Assembly: GCA_964410215.1 (NCBI GenBank) | Contig: CAYPHA010000023.1 | Span: 1-63,025 of the forward strand | Length of the DNA stretch: 63,025 bases | Direction of reading: 5' to 3' | From: CAYPHA01 sp964410215 | GTDB lineage: Bacteria; Calditrichota; Calditrichia; Calditrichales; CAYPHA01 | In this document: positions 1-8,059 of the stretch, one piece after another | Numbering within the stretch: the first letter of the stretch is position 1 | Layout: every line of letters starts with the position of its first letter | The notes under the pieces: generated by a model | Database searches by the model: none | Told to the model about the DNA's origin: nothing | What the model saw: the letters and a program-made list of their open reading frames with translations, nothing else | Program-made: the position numbers and the translations under genes

Positions 1-437
1 GATTGTGCCAGCCCGACACGCTGTTTGTAGCCCTTTGACAGCTTGCCGATCACCCGGTGCTGTACATCACCGATGCTGGCTTTTTCGACAACCGCATCAA
101 TTTCAACCTTACGGCGACTCTTTTCAACTCCCTTTATCTTGCAGACGAAATCCAGATAGTCTTTGACTGTAAAATCCATATAAAGCGGTGGATTTTCAGG
201 CAAATATCCGGTAATACGCCGCACTTCCATGCTCTGGTCAAAAACATCGTATCCGCCAACCGTGGCCGTCCCGCTTGTTGCCGGCATAAAACAGGTCAGT
301 ATACGCATTGCCGTCGTTTTGCCGGCAGCGTTTGGTCCGAGCATGCCAAGAATTTCACCTTCGTTTACATCGAAGGAGACATCCGATAGGGCACGCTTTT
401 CACCATAATATCGTGTTAACCCTTCAACATGAATCAA
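1..437 (-). CDS. ABC transporter ATP-binding protein (partial, C-terminus off the window)
   Basis: About 145 N-terminal residues of an ABC ATPase are visible; the rest lies left of base 1. I read a TTG start at 437-435, preceded by a perfect GGAGGT Shine-Dalgarno (451-446) at 8-nt spacing. The Walker A loop reads GPNAAGKTT (residues about 34-42), with Ala where most family members have Gly. An LSKGYKQRVG signature (about 133-142) matches the GldA/NosF/CcmA-like exporter group. The Walker B motif is not in the window. It follows the BatD-like gene after a 25-base gap and probably belongs to the same transcription unit. A permease is expected beyond the edge. The substrate cannot be inferred. 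The GldA resemblance is from memory of the family, not from a search. Confidence 0.85.
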   Translation of the reverse strand, partial: MIHVEGLTRYYGEKRALSDVSFDVNEGEILGMLGPNAAGKTTAMRILTCFMPATSGTATVGGYDVFDQSMEVRRITGYLPENPPLYMDFTVKDYLDFVCKIKGVEKSRRKVEIDAVVEKASIGDVQHRVIGKLSKGYKQRVGLAQ

Positions 438-445
438 TTTAATCT

Positions 446-451
446 ACCTCC
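446..451 (-). promoter_or_regulatory. Strong Shine-Dalgarno deciding a TTG start
   Basis: The minus strand reads GGAGGT eight bases before TTG at 437. No ATG in this frame lies near the natural beginning of the ABC domain, so this site fixes the start of the partial ABC ATPase. Confidence 0.7.
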
Positions 452-462
452 ATAACATGTTA

Positions 463-1479
463 TTACAGTGTTTCATTTATGACAGCTTTCTCTTGATCTG
501 TTCCGTCAACCGTTTCCGGTTCCCCGGATAGTTCTTCTGATGCTTCAAATATCAGTTTTGTCCCGTTTACAAAATCCATTGCATTATCCTTGGTCCGATC
601 GATTTCCGGCGCTTCCGGAAGATAGCGGGCAAATTTGACCATATCGGATAACGTGAGCATATCATGCAACTGATCGAAGCGTATCTCATCCCGGATATGT
701 TCACGGACATCTCGCAGGATCTCGCCGGTCGTTTCTTCCATCGCAGATATAAAATAACGTCCTTCCAGATAATTCCTGATTATTTCCGACAATTCAGAAA
801 AAAACGGTTTAAAGGCTCTGTTTTCCAGCAAATCGGAAGCATAGAGATGATGCAGCGCCTCCAGGGCAACCTCATGGGCCGGTCTCGGTGGTGGCGGTGG
901 CCTGAACAGATACCCTTTCTCTTTTCGCTTCTTCCACAAACGATAGCTGACATAGCTGAGTGCGGCAATCAGGATCAGCAGGGCAGCAAGAGAGGTCCAC
1001 AGTAAATAATTAAAGGGAAATGTAACGGGCGGCTTAATGTCTTTCAATTCCGGAGTCTCCTCCCCGCTCAGCAGGGATTTAACATAGATATCAACCGGTG
1101 CCGCTTCGATAATCTGATAGGCGCTGGTATCCTCTTCAAAATATGCGACCGGAAATGGGGGAATGGTATATTTCCCCGTATCAAACACAGAAATTGTGAA
1201 ATGGAACTGTTCCGTTACGAGGCCGCCCTCTTCCTCAGGTTTCGGAAAGTCATAAGACTTTATCTCAAAAATACCCAGATTCACACCGGCACCCGGCCGG
1301 GCAATATTCAGTTCCTTATCTCTTTTGATGAGGATAGAATACGTAATGCGGTCACCTATGGTAATCACGGAGGTATCGACTCGGGATTCCACCTCGATAT
1401 AAACCGGTTCCTGGCCCCGCAGCGGGATCGTCACAAGACTAATTAGAAATAGAAAATATAAAAAAGGTTTCAGATACAT
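463..1479 (-). CDS. BatD-like membrane protein (338 aa)
   Basis: The layout is a signal peptide (residues 1-22, ending near GQEP), an extracytoplasmic beta-rich domain (about 25-130), one membrane helix (about 155-180, LLWTSLAALLILIAAL), a proline-rich stretch (RPPPPPRP) and a cytoplasmic helical domain to the end. This matches the BatD/DUF4381 type found in MoxR-DUF58 (Bat) operons. It is the second such protein in the cluster; the other lies at 4637-5581. It follows the TPR/SurA-like lipoprotein gene by 6 bases, so the two are probably co-transcribed. In Bat systems BatD-type proteins are thought to assemble an envelope complex with DUF58 and MoxR proteins. The molecular role is unknown. 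The start has a weak Shine-Dalgarno but the signal peptide begins at this ATG. Confidence 0.8.
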   Translation of the reverse strand: MYLKPFLYFLFLISLVTIPLRGQEPVYIEVESRVDTSVITIGDRITYSILIKRDKELNIARPGAGVNLGIFEIKSYDFPKPEEEGGLVTEQFHFTISVFDTGKYTIPPFPVAYFEEDTSAYQIIEAAPVDIYVKSLLSGEETPELKDIKPPVTFPFNYLLWTSLAALLILIAALSYVSYRLWKKRKEKGYLFRPPPPPRPAHEVALEALHHLYASDLLENRAFKPFFSELSEIIRNYLEGRYFISAMEETTGEILRDVREHIRDEIRFDQLHDMLTLSDMVKFARYLPEAPEIDRTKDNAMDFVNGTKLIFEASEELSGEPETVDGTDQEKAVINETL

Positions 1480-1485
1480 TCTGTT

Positions 1486-2427
1486 CTATTCCACTCTGCT
1501 CTCATATAGTTTCACATTTTCAGCCTTCATCAGCCGCTCAAGCAATTCATTGGTGGCTTTATCCTGCCGTTCCATTGCCAGGTCCTGTGCCACCTGCCGC
1601 GCCACTTCATTAAAGGGTCTTTCTCGGATAATCTTCCCGTCGTCACCCTTTTCGGCATAACGTTCCTTATGCGCCTGGTAGTAGAGTTCCACATCATCCG
1701 GATTTATCTGCACGTTATTCTGAATCTCATTCTGTAACACCTTCTCGGCCATATAGCTTTTCTGCGCCTGGTAGGTTGCCTCGATGACATCTTTGTCATT
1801 TTCAAGACCCTGGCGTTTTGCAGAATCATAAAGTAAATCCTGGAGAATGATCTGCCGCAGAATCGCCTTCTTTTTCTCCTTAGAATCGATCTCAGCCTGA
1901 ACAACAGCAGGCAGGCGGCCGATCTGATAATCCAGGTCTCCCTGTGTAATTTTTTTATCGCCGATCTCTGCCAGGATCTTACCGGGTTTATTCTCCTGCA
2001 CCCTGGAGGGATCGAGAGCGGCTTCCCGTTCGTAAATGCGAGCAGCGTCTTTAGAACGCTGCAATCGTTCAAGACAACTGACGATATTTTTATTGACTTC
2101 GGAAATGACCGGACTTTCAGGATACAGGTACTTCACCCTGAAATAGAATTCGAGGGCCTTTTCATAATTCTTCAACCGTTCGAAATAGATATTCGCGATT
2201 GTGTAATAGGTATTCGCCTGGCGCTGAAGGTCGATTTCGTATGTATTGAGATAATCGAGGTATTCTGCAACAGCCGCTTCGTGCAGACCATTATTATAAT
2301 ACGTACTGGCCAGTTTCAATTTCAAATCTTCTGAAACAGCGGGTTGCCTGCCGCTTTCGCACGCCATGGTAAAAAAGATAAGTAATACGGCGGTCAGACC
2401 TGTAAAATTGTTTATCAACATACACAT
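1486..2427 (-). CDS. Lipoprotein with TPR repeats and a SurA/PpiC-like chaperone segment
   Basis: 313 residues. A lipobox near the N-terminus (LLIFFTMAC) predicts export and lipidation. Residues about 35-140 form TPR-like helices (YYNNGLHEAAVAEYLDYL; YEKALEFYFRVKYLYP). Residues about 150-300 resemble the N-terminal chaperone part of the SurA/PpiC family (ILAEIGDKKITQGDLDYQI, then RQIILQDLLYDSAKRQGL). No complete parvulin catalytic domain is visible, so chaperone rather than isomerase activity is the safer guess. It lies inside the Bat-type cluster between DUF58 and a BatD-like gene. TPR proteins (BatC/BatE) are usual in such clusters; the SurA-like extension is not. Confidence 0.75.
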   Translation of the reverse strand: MCMLINNFTGLTAVLLIFFTMACESGRQPAVSEDLKLKLASTYYNNGLHEAAVAEYLDYLNTYEIDLQRQANTYYTIANIYFERLKNYEKALEFYFRVKYLYPESPVISEVNKNIVSCLERLQRSKDAARIYEREAALDPSRVQENKPGKILAEIGDKKITQGDLDYQIGRLPAVVQAEIDSKEKKKAILRQIILQDLLYDSAKRQGLENDKDVIEATYQAQKSYMAEKVLQNEIQNNVQINPDDVELYYQAHKERYAEKGDDGKIIRERPFNEVARQVAQDLAMERQDKATNELLERLMKAENVKLYESRVE

Positions 2428-2512
2428 TATTCCGTTCTGACTTTATTATTAAAACGAGTGCATAAACACATAATCCGGACGCTGCCGCGGATCGCTATAT
2501 GACATCAGCCGA

Positions 2513-3514
2513 TCATATTGCCAGGCGGCGTGCCCGCATTCTGAAAAACCGCGTTATCGGTTTCACATAGGAACGATCCGTTAAAATATTGATATGATCG
2601 ACACCGATAGACCGAAACAGTCCCGTAAGTTTCTGCTGCTGCCCGGCCGCTTTTGTATAAAAAGCGTTCCGCACCCCGTTACTGCCGGTATCTACCATGA
2701 TCGTTTCACCCGTTTCAGCATCTTCCAATTCAATCATTCCGACATCCGGCAGGGAAATTTCCCGCGGATCCGTTATACTGATTGCGACAATATCATGTTT
2801 TTTATTGGCCACCTGAAGCGACTTTTCAAAGTCTTCCGTAAGAAAGTCCGAGATAAGAAACACCGTGCTCTTACGTTTCACAATCCGGCTCAGGTACTCT
2901 AGACCGACATTCAGATCGGTTCGGGAATCCTGGGGTTTATAGAACAGGATTTCCCGTATGACGCGTAAAACATGCTTTTTACCCTTCCGGGGAGGAATAA
3001 ATTTTTCAATTTTATCCGAGAAGATGATCAGACCGACCTTATCATTATTCTGAATAGCCGAAAAAGCCAGAACGGCAGCCAGTTCGGCTGCAACCTCCCG
3101 CTTAAATTGTGTTGCCGTACCAAAATTACCACTGGAACTGACATCGACCAAGAACATCACGGTAAGTTCCCGTTCTTCTTCAAAAACCTTGACATACGGA
3201 TGCCCCATACGCGCAGATACATTCCAGTCAATCGTACGCACATCATCGCCCAGCTGGTACTCGCGTACTTCGGCGAACTCCATTCCACGACCTTTAAAAA
3301 CGGAGTGGTATTCACCCGAAAAGACTTCATTGACGACACTGCGGGTGGAAATCTCGATCCGTTTGACTTTTTTCAAAATCTCTCTGGTCAGCAGATCCTG
3401 CTCATTTTCCATACCCGTTAAAGGCCCCTGGTTGCGGCCGGCCAGGACCAGGTAAAGAATGATGCTGATCAATATAAGAGCCAGAGCGCTGAAAAAAATT
3501 ATAACCATAAGCAT
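2513..3514 (-). CDS. DUF58 domain protein (VWA-like fold)
   Basis: 333 residues with one N-terminal membrane helix (about 3-25). The body has the DUF58 hallmark (RGMEFAEVREYQLGDDVRTI followed by DWNVSAR) and a VWA-like segment starting MFLVDVSSSGNFG, with a DxSxS metal-site pattern. It continues with KVGLIIFSDKIEKFIPPRKG and LISDFL. DUF58 proteins pair with MoxR ATPases, which are thought to act as chaperones for VWA or other complexes. Here moxR lies 80 bases upstream with an 11-bp inverted repeat between the two. Separate BatA/BatB VWA genes are missing from the visible cluster, so this may be its only VWA-type member. Confidence 0.9.
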   Translation of the reverse strand: MLMVIIFFSALALILISIILYLVLAGRNQGPLTGMENEQDLLTREILKKVKRIEISTRSVVNEVFSGEYHSVFKGRGMEFAEVREYQLGDDVRTIDWNVSARMGHPYVKVFEEERELTVMFLVDVSSSGNFGTATQFKREVAAELAAVLAFSAIQNNDKVGLIIFSDKIEKFIPPRKGKKHVLRVIREILFYKPQDSRTDLNVGLEYLSRIVKRKSTVFLISDFLTEDFEKSLQVANKKHDIVAISITDPREISLPDVGMIELEDAETGETIMVDTGSNGVRNAFYTKAAGQQQKLTGLFRSIGVDHINILTDRSYVKPITRFFRMRARRLAI

Positions 3515-3538
3515 TCACAACAAGTTTCAGAGATCAGA

Positions 3539-3580
3539 CTGTATTGAATACCGGACTTCCTTTTCTTCCATTCAATACAG
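3539..3580. repeat. 11-bp perfect inverted repeat between moxR and the DUF58 gene
   Basis: CTGTATTGAAT (3539-3549) and ATTCAATACAG (3570-3580) are perfect inverted arms separated by 20 bases, in the gap between the MoxR stop and the DUF58 start. On the transcript it would form a hairpin ending 24 bases before the DUF58 ATG. No U-run follows, so it is not a standard terminator. An operator, RNA switch or processing site is possible. Confidence 0.7.
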
Positions 3581-3594
3581 CATATTAAGAACAA

Positions 3595-4584
3595 TTAAGG
3601 TACTTCAACGCGATTAAGTACTTTGCGAATGACATCTTCCGTTGTCATATCTTCCGCCTCCGCCTCATAGGAAAGAATGACACGGTGGCGCATGACATCC
3701 ATCCCGACAGCACGAACATCTTCCGGTGTGACATAGCCGCGTCGACGCAAAAAGGCATGTGCTTTTGCTGCCAGCGTAAGATAGATGGACGCTCTGGGAC
3801 TGGCACCGAACGTAATAAGATCGTTCAACTCTTCCAAACCATATTCCGAAGGTTCGCGTGTAGCAAACACAATATCCACCACATATTTTTCAATCTTTTC
3901 ATCCACATATACTTCTTTAACCACATTCCGGGCTCTGATGATATCCTCCGGTGTAATAACCGCCTCAACCACAGCAGGCTCAACCCGTGTCTGACGCCTT
4001 ATAATTTCCAACTCTTCTTCCTTACCGGGATAGCCAACACTCAGTTTGAGCATAAAGCGGTCGACCTGCGCTTCAGGCAACGGATACGTCCCTTCCTGTT
4101 CAATCGGGTTCTGGGTAGCAAGAACCAGAAAGGGATCCTCCAGCGGAAACGTGTTCTCACCAATAGTTACCTGCCTTTCCTGCATGGCTTCCAGAAGGGC
4201 GCTCTGCACCTTGGCGGGGGACCGGTTAATTTCATCGGCCAGGATCAGATTACTGAACAGAGGTCCCTTTTTTGTCGTAAAGGTACCGTCTTTCTGGTTA
4301 TAGATAAGGGTACCCAGCAGATCCGCGGGCAGGAGGTCGGGTGTAAACTGGATGCGCTGAAATTTCGTACGTACACATTGCGATAACGTTTTTACCGTGA
4401 GGGTCTTAGCGAGCCCAGGCACGCCTTCCAGGAGAATATGGCCATTTGATAATAGTCCGATCAACAGCCGTTCGATCATATAATCCTGCCCAACAATAAC
4501 CTTGGACACTTCCGCTAAAATCTTATCGACGAATGCACTTTCTTTTTCAATTTTTTCATTTATGCGTTTAATGTCAGGATTCAT
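3595..4584 (-). CDS. MoxR-family AAA+ ATPase
   Basis: 329 residues, the usual family length. It has Walker A GVPGLAKT (residues 54-61), Walker B LILADEINRSPAK (DEIN at 117-120), a sensor 1 segment (VLATQNPIEQEGTYPLPEAQ) and the C-terminal lid. MoxR ATPases are cytoplasmic and are believed to chaperone or activate partner proteins, commonly VWA/DUF58 proteins encoded next to them, as here. The ATG at 4584 follows GGAG by 5 bases. A BatD-like gene precedes it by 52 bases and DUF58 follows. The AAA+ assignment is secure; the client is inferred from neighbours only. Confidence 0.95.
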   Translation of the reverse strand: MNPDIKRINEKIEKESAFVDKILAEVSKVIVGQDYMIERLLIGLLSNGHILLEGVPGLAKTLTVKTLSQCVRTKFQRIQFTPDLLPADLLGTLIYNQKDGTFTTKKGPLFSNLILADEINRSPAKVQSALLEAMQERQVTIGENTFPLEDPFLVLATQNPIEQEGTYPLPEAQVDRFMLKLSVGYPGKEEELEIIRRQTRVEPAVVEAVITPEDIIRARNVVKEVYVDEKIEKYVVDIVFATREPSEYGLEELNDLITFGASPRASIYLTLAAKAHAFLRRRGYVTPEDVRAVGMDVMRHRVILSYEAEAEDMTTEDVIRKVLNRVEVP

Positions 4585-4636
4585 CGCCGCTCCTTTAAAA
4601 ATTCAACTTCACTGCGTCTTTAACCATTAAGCCGTT

Positions 4637-5581
4637 TTATTCTGATGCTCGCTTATCAACCGATTCAGAACCTCGCTCCTCCATTTGTTTCAGAAGCAGT
4701 TCTACTGAATCATAAAACAGGTGAAAATCACTCTGGGTCAATGATTCTCCGGCAAACCGGGTACGTTCACTTCGCTCATACATCGTGTTTATTTTGCGAA
4801 CCAGCTCCTGAGCAAGCGATACGTCCTCCGCGAACCGTTGAAAAGTATCGAAACCACCACTTATTCCCTCTCCGGAACGTTCTGCGAGATAGCTGTTCAA
4901 AAGACGGACAAGGGCATTCAAACCGTCGGCAGGCGAATCACCTGCCGAGTGAATGGTTTCATGAAGGAGATCCAGATACTTTTGTTCGCGCGTCTTTTCG
5001 GTCTCCGCATCCTCCTGCTGATCCTTATTACGCCGCTGCACATACCGGAACAGAAAAAAACCAACCATTACCAGAAAAAGAGCCGTAACAATCCACAGAA
5101 ACACTGTGGACGCCGGCAACAGTTCATTTCCTTCACGGATCGGATTGACGATTTTGACACCCAGGCGTTGCGCCAGCAGACTGGACTCCTGGCCGGCCTG
5201 TTTATCCCGGTAATCGATAATAACGCCGTCGATATAGGCCATTCCCATTTCAACGGGTGTAAAGTAGTACGTAATGCGTCGAACAGAATGGGGGTTACCC
5301 TCGTCGTCCTGATAGAACTTATTGGACGATCCGCTGCTTCTGAGACTCAGATTTGTCGTGACCGGTTCCTTAATATCACTGATTTCAAAGCGGTTCAAGG
5401 GTCCCGTCCATGAAAGCTCAACGTGGTAAACCACTTCCCTGTTCTGTGGCACCTGTTCCTGTTCCACAAAGGTCTTTAGTTGTATAGATGACACGTCGGC
5501 AGATACGGTCGTAGTATCTGCCGACAGATGCATCACATAAAAATATATAAATATAATAATAAAAAAGGATTTCGCTACCAT
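4637..5581 (-). CDS. BatD-like membrane protein (314 aa)
   Basis: The layout is a signal peptide (MVAKSFFIIIFIYFYVMHL), an extracytoplasmic beta domain with the BatD-like motif TYYFTPVEMGMAYIDGVII, one membrane helix near residues 160-180 (FLWIVTALFLVMVGFFLFRY) and a charged helical cytoplasmic tail. It has the same architecture as the 463-1479 product but the two are clearly diverged. I start it at ATG 5581; a TTG three codons upstream (5590) is possible. It sits directly before moxR, so this cluster is BatD-like, MoxR, DUF58, TPR lipoprotein, BatD-like. The function is inferred from context. Confidence 0.8.
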   Translation of the reverse strand: MVAKSFFIIIFIYFYVMHLSADTTTVSADVSSIQLKTFVEQEQVPQNREVVYHVELSWTGPLNRFEISDIKEPVTTNLSLRSSGSSNKFYQDDEGNPHSVRRITYYFTPVEMGMAYIDGVIIDYRDKQAGQESSLLAQRLGVKIVNPIREGNELLPASTVFLWIVTALFLVMVGFFLFRYVQRRNKDQQEDAETEKTREQKYLDLLHETIHSAGDSPADGLNALVRLLNSYLAERSGEGISGGFDTFQRFAEDVSLAQELVRKINTMYERSERTRFAGESLTQSDFHLFYDSVELLLKQMEERGSESVDKRASE

Positions 5582-5690
5582 AGGTATCAAATCAATTTCA
5601 GGTTCAGTACATTAACACAATTTTATAAAACTATTCATGACCGGAAAAGTTTCATAAATGTGTAATTGATTATAAAAATTTTATCTAGAA

Positions 5691-6083
5691 TTACTCTTCC
5701 ACGGAATCAGGTGTTATCTGTTGGAAGATAGGAAGTTCATTTATATCTTTACCGAGGGTTTTAATCTCGTACTCCGCATCATCGGACAAGTCATGATCGG
5801 GATATTTTTCCAGGAAAGCATTATAGTACTTTTCAGCTTCCTCATATTTTTTAAGGTCATTGGCAGAGATAAAACCAAGCATAAACATTGCTTCAGCATG
5901 TCTCTGGCCCTGCGGGTAATTTTCAACCAGTTTATCAAACGTGGAAACCGCTTCTTCGTATTGTTCCTTACCATACTGTTCCTGGGCAAGGGCATACAAC
6001 TCCTGTTCGGACATCTTTTTGGAACAGTTCATTACCAGTACAAACAGCAACAGAAAGACACCAAGCAACTTCAGTATGTTCAT
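5691..6083 (-). CDS. TPR lipoprotein, BamD/YbgF-like
   Basis: About 130 residues. A lipobox (LLLFVLVMNC) sits right after the start, followed by TPR-like repeats (LAQEQYGKEQYEEAVSTF; YEEAEKYYNAFLEKYPDHD), the pattern of BamD and YbgF/CpoB outer-membrane lipoproteins. The Shine-Dalgarno GGAGGG (6096-6091) sits 7 bases before ATG 6083. An adjacent ATG at 6086 is also possible, and a longer reading frame to 6119 lacks support. It lies just downstream of the TamA/BamA-like gene, which suggests a helper in outer-membrane protein assembly. It is shorter than BamD (about 240 residues). Confidence 0.8.
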   Translation of the reverse strand: MNILKLLGVFLLLFVLVMNCSKKMSEQELYALAQEQYGKEQYEEAVSTFDKLVENYPQGQRHAEAMFMLGFISANDLKKYEEAEKYYNAFLEKYPDHDLSDDAEYEIKTLGKDINELPIFQQITPDSVEE

Positions 6084-6162
6084 CATTACACCCTCCTCAA
6101 ACCAATTGTATAATTTCATGTAACTTTTAATTTAATCAATTCCTATTTTTAACGCAACAACC

Positions 6163-8046
6163 TTAAAACGCAAAATAGATACCGGCATGGATAGCGTCCG
6201 GAGAAGGGTCCTTTTTCGTGCGTACCAGTTTATAACCATAGTCAATACGGACCGGGCCTAAGGGCGTTAACAATGCCAGTCCACCTCCCACTGTTGGCCG
6301 TATGGTTCCGGGGCTGAAATCGTTCATATCCTTCCAGACGTTCCCGGCATCGACAAATACTTCACCAATGAACAGCCAGAAGATGGGAAACCGTACTTCC
6401 GCATTAGCCAGAAACAGCAGCTTACCTCCAGCAGCTTCATCTATTTTGCCATTTTCATCCAGTTTTGCCGGAGGTCCCAGCAACTGTTCCTGATAACCGC
6501 GTACAGTCGTCGCGCCCCCTGCTGTAAACAGTTCCGTGAAAGGTATGGAACGGTTTTTACGGAAATCAATAATCGATCCGATTTTTAAACGTGTTGCCAG
6601 GGTCCAGCGAAATTTCTTTTTAAATACCGTTGGTCTGTAGGGTTGGTATCGTGCCCAGGAAGCAATAAGTGTAACATAGGTATTCGCCTCATTCCTGTCC
6701 GCAGCCGTTTTAACATAACTGTTCGAGAGTCCCAGGCTCAAATCGGTCATGGATCCGTCACGCGGATCAAAGAGATTCGGACGTGAATCCCTTTTGCCGT
6801 AGAGCGAAACGGAATAGACCCGGCTTTCCGGCTCCAGGCTGGCATAGAGGGCATAACTGGAATCAACAACCCCGCCGGTATTGAGACGGTCAATCAGTTT
6901 GGCAGTCAATGAACCGCTGACATCAAGTTTTTGTTTCTTGAAGCGATGTCTTACTTCGAAGGATCCCAAAAGCTCGTTGGAATGAGCAAAATTGATAGGA
7001 CGTTTCTGGTCATAGGCAAACTGCAGGATACCCGGTGTACGTGTCGCTCCGATCCAGGGTTCGACATACTGAAAAAGAAAGCGGTTCTGGGGATTGATAA
7101 TTCTATTGGTTTCAAATCCATACCATAGTGATGGTGTAATATGCATGCTCACGCTGCGTGCCGTTCCATACAGATTCCGGTGTCCGCCCTGGAGTGTTAA
7201 ATCGAACTTGTTACCATAGAATTCATCCTGTTCGTGGGCCACGCCAAACTGTACACCCACCCAGCGTGCGTCCTTCTCCTGTACCAGAACATTCAGGATG
7301 ACATTTTGCGGTTCCCCTTCAATCGGGTCGAGATCGAAACGTACAAATTTGAACAGGCCGGTGCTGTAAATATTCTGCTGGGAGAATGCCAGTGCCTCGC
7401 GGCTGTACAGGTCTCCTTTTTTAATTTCCAGTTCCCGTCTGATCAGGAATTTCTGAACCAGCTTGAGCCCTATATAACGTATATCCTTAATATAAACTGT
7501 CTGGTTTTCCTCTATATTAAAAATAGCAAAAACGAGGGAATCATTTTCGAACCGGTAATCATACTGGATACGCACAAACGGTTTCCCGGAATTGTAATAA
7601 AGGTCTTCGAGTCGTTTGCGCGCTGTATTTAAATGGGATTCATCGAACGGCTCGCCCGTTTCAATGTGTTCAAAGGGTTCGCTGAGTTGTGACGCACTGA
7701 TCTCTGCGGCGCCGCTGAACCGGACCCCCCCGTAATAATAGCGCTGCCCTTCTTCGATGATATAGTTGATATCCACGCGTTCGCGCTTATCTGTATAGCG
7801 CAGGCTATCCCGAATGACAACGGTCAGAAAACCGTTTTTACGATAATAATTGGTCAATAGTATTTTATCCAGCTTCACCAGACGTGGCTCATAGTCTTTT
7901 CCCGGCTGTGAGTGTATTATATCAAGGAGTTCATCTTCGGATTTAAAGCTGTTTTCCAGGAAGGTGATATCCCTGACCTTCAATTCGGCATAGAGGGTTC
8001 CGTAACCGAGGATGAGTAAAAAGACGATGTATACAAAGAGCCGCAT
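6163..8046 (-). CDS. Outer-membrane assembly protein, BamA/TamA family (Omp85)
   Basis: About 627 residues from ATG 8046, which begins a clean signal peptide (MRLFVYIVFLLILGYGTLYA). Residues about 22-260 are POTRA-like repeats (VNYIIEEGQ-type motifs; VYIKDIRYIGLKLVQKFLI). The rest is the 16-strand barrel, including the Omp85 signature regions GGATTVRGY and FVDAGNVW, ending in an aromatic C-terminus (GIYFAF). It starts 13 bases after the TamB stop, so the pair is probably translated from one message. That pairing favours a TamA role: moving or inserting envelope material together with TamB. A BamA role cannot be excluded, because some FCB bacteria put TamB next to BamA-like genes. Confidence 0.9.
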   Translation of the reverse strand: MRLFVYIVFLLILGYGTLYAELKVRDITFLENSFKSEDELLDIIHSQPGKDYEPRLVKLDKILLTNYYRKNGFLTVVIRDSLRYTDKRERVDINYIIEEGQRYYYGGVRFSGAAEISASQLSEPFEHIETGEPFDESHLNTARKRLEDLYYNSGKPFVRIQYDYRFENDSLVFAIFNIEENQTVYIKDIRYIGLKLVQKFLIRRELEIKKGDLYSREALAFSQQNIYSTGLFKFVRFDLDPIEGEPQNVILNVLVQEKDARWVGVQFGVAHEQDEFYGNKFDLTLQGGHRNLYGTARSVSMHITPSLWYGFETNRIINPQNRFLFQYVEPWIGATRTPGILQFAYDQKRPINFAHSNELLGSFEVRHRFKKQKLDVSGSLTAKLIDRLNTGGVVDSSYALYASLEPESRVYSVSLYGKRDSRPNLFDPRDGSMTDLSLGLSNSYVKTAADRNEANTYVTLIASWARYQPYRPTVFKKKFRWTLATRLKIGSIIDFRKNRSIPFTELFTAGGATTVRGYQEQLLGPPAKLDENGKIDEAAGGKLLFLANAEVRFPIFWLFIGEVFVDAGNVWKDMNDFSPGTIRPTVGGGLALLTPLGPVRIDYGYKLVRTKKDPSPDAIHAGIYFAF

Positions 8047-8059
8047 GTATATTATCCGG

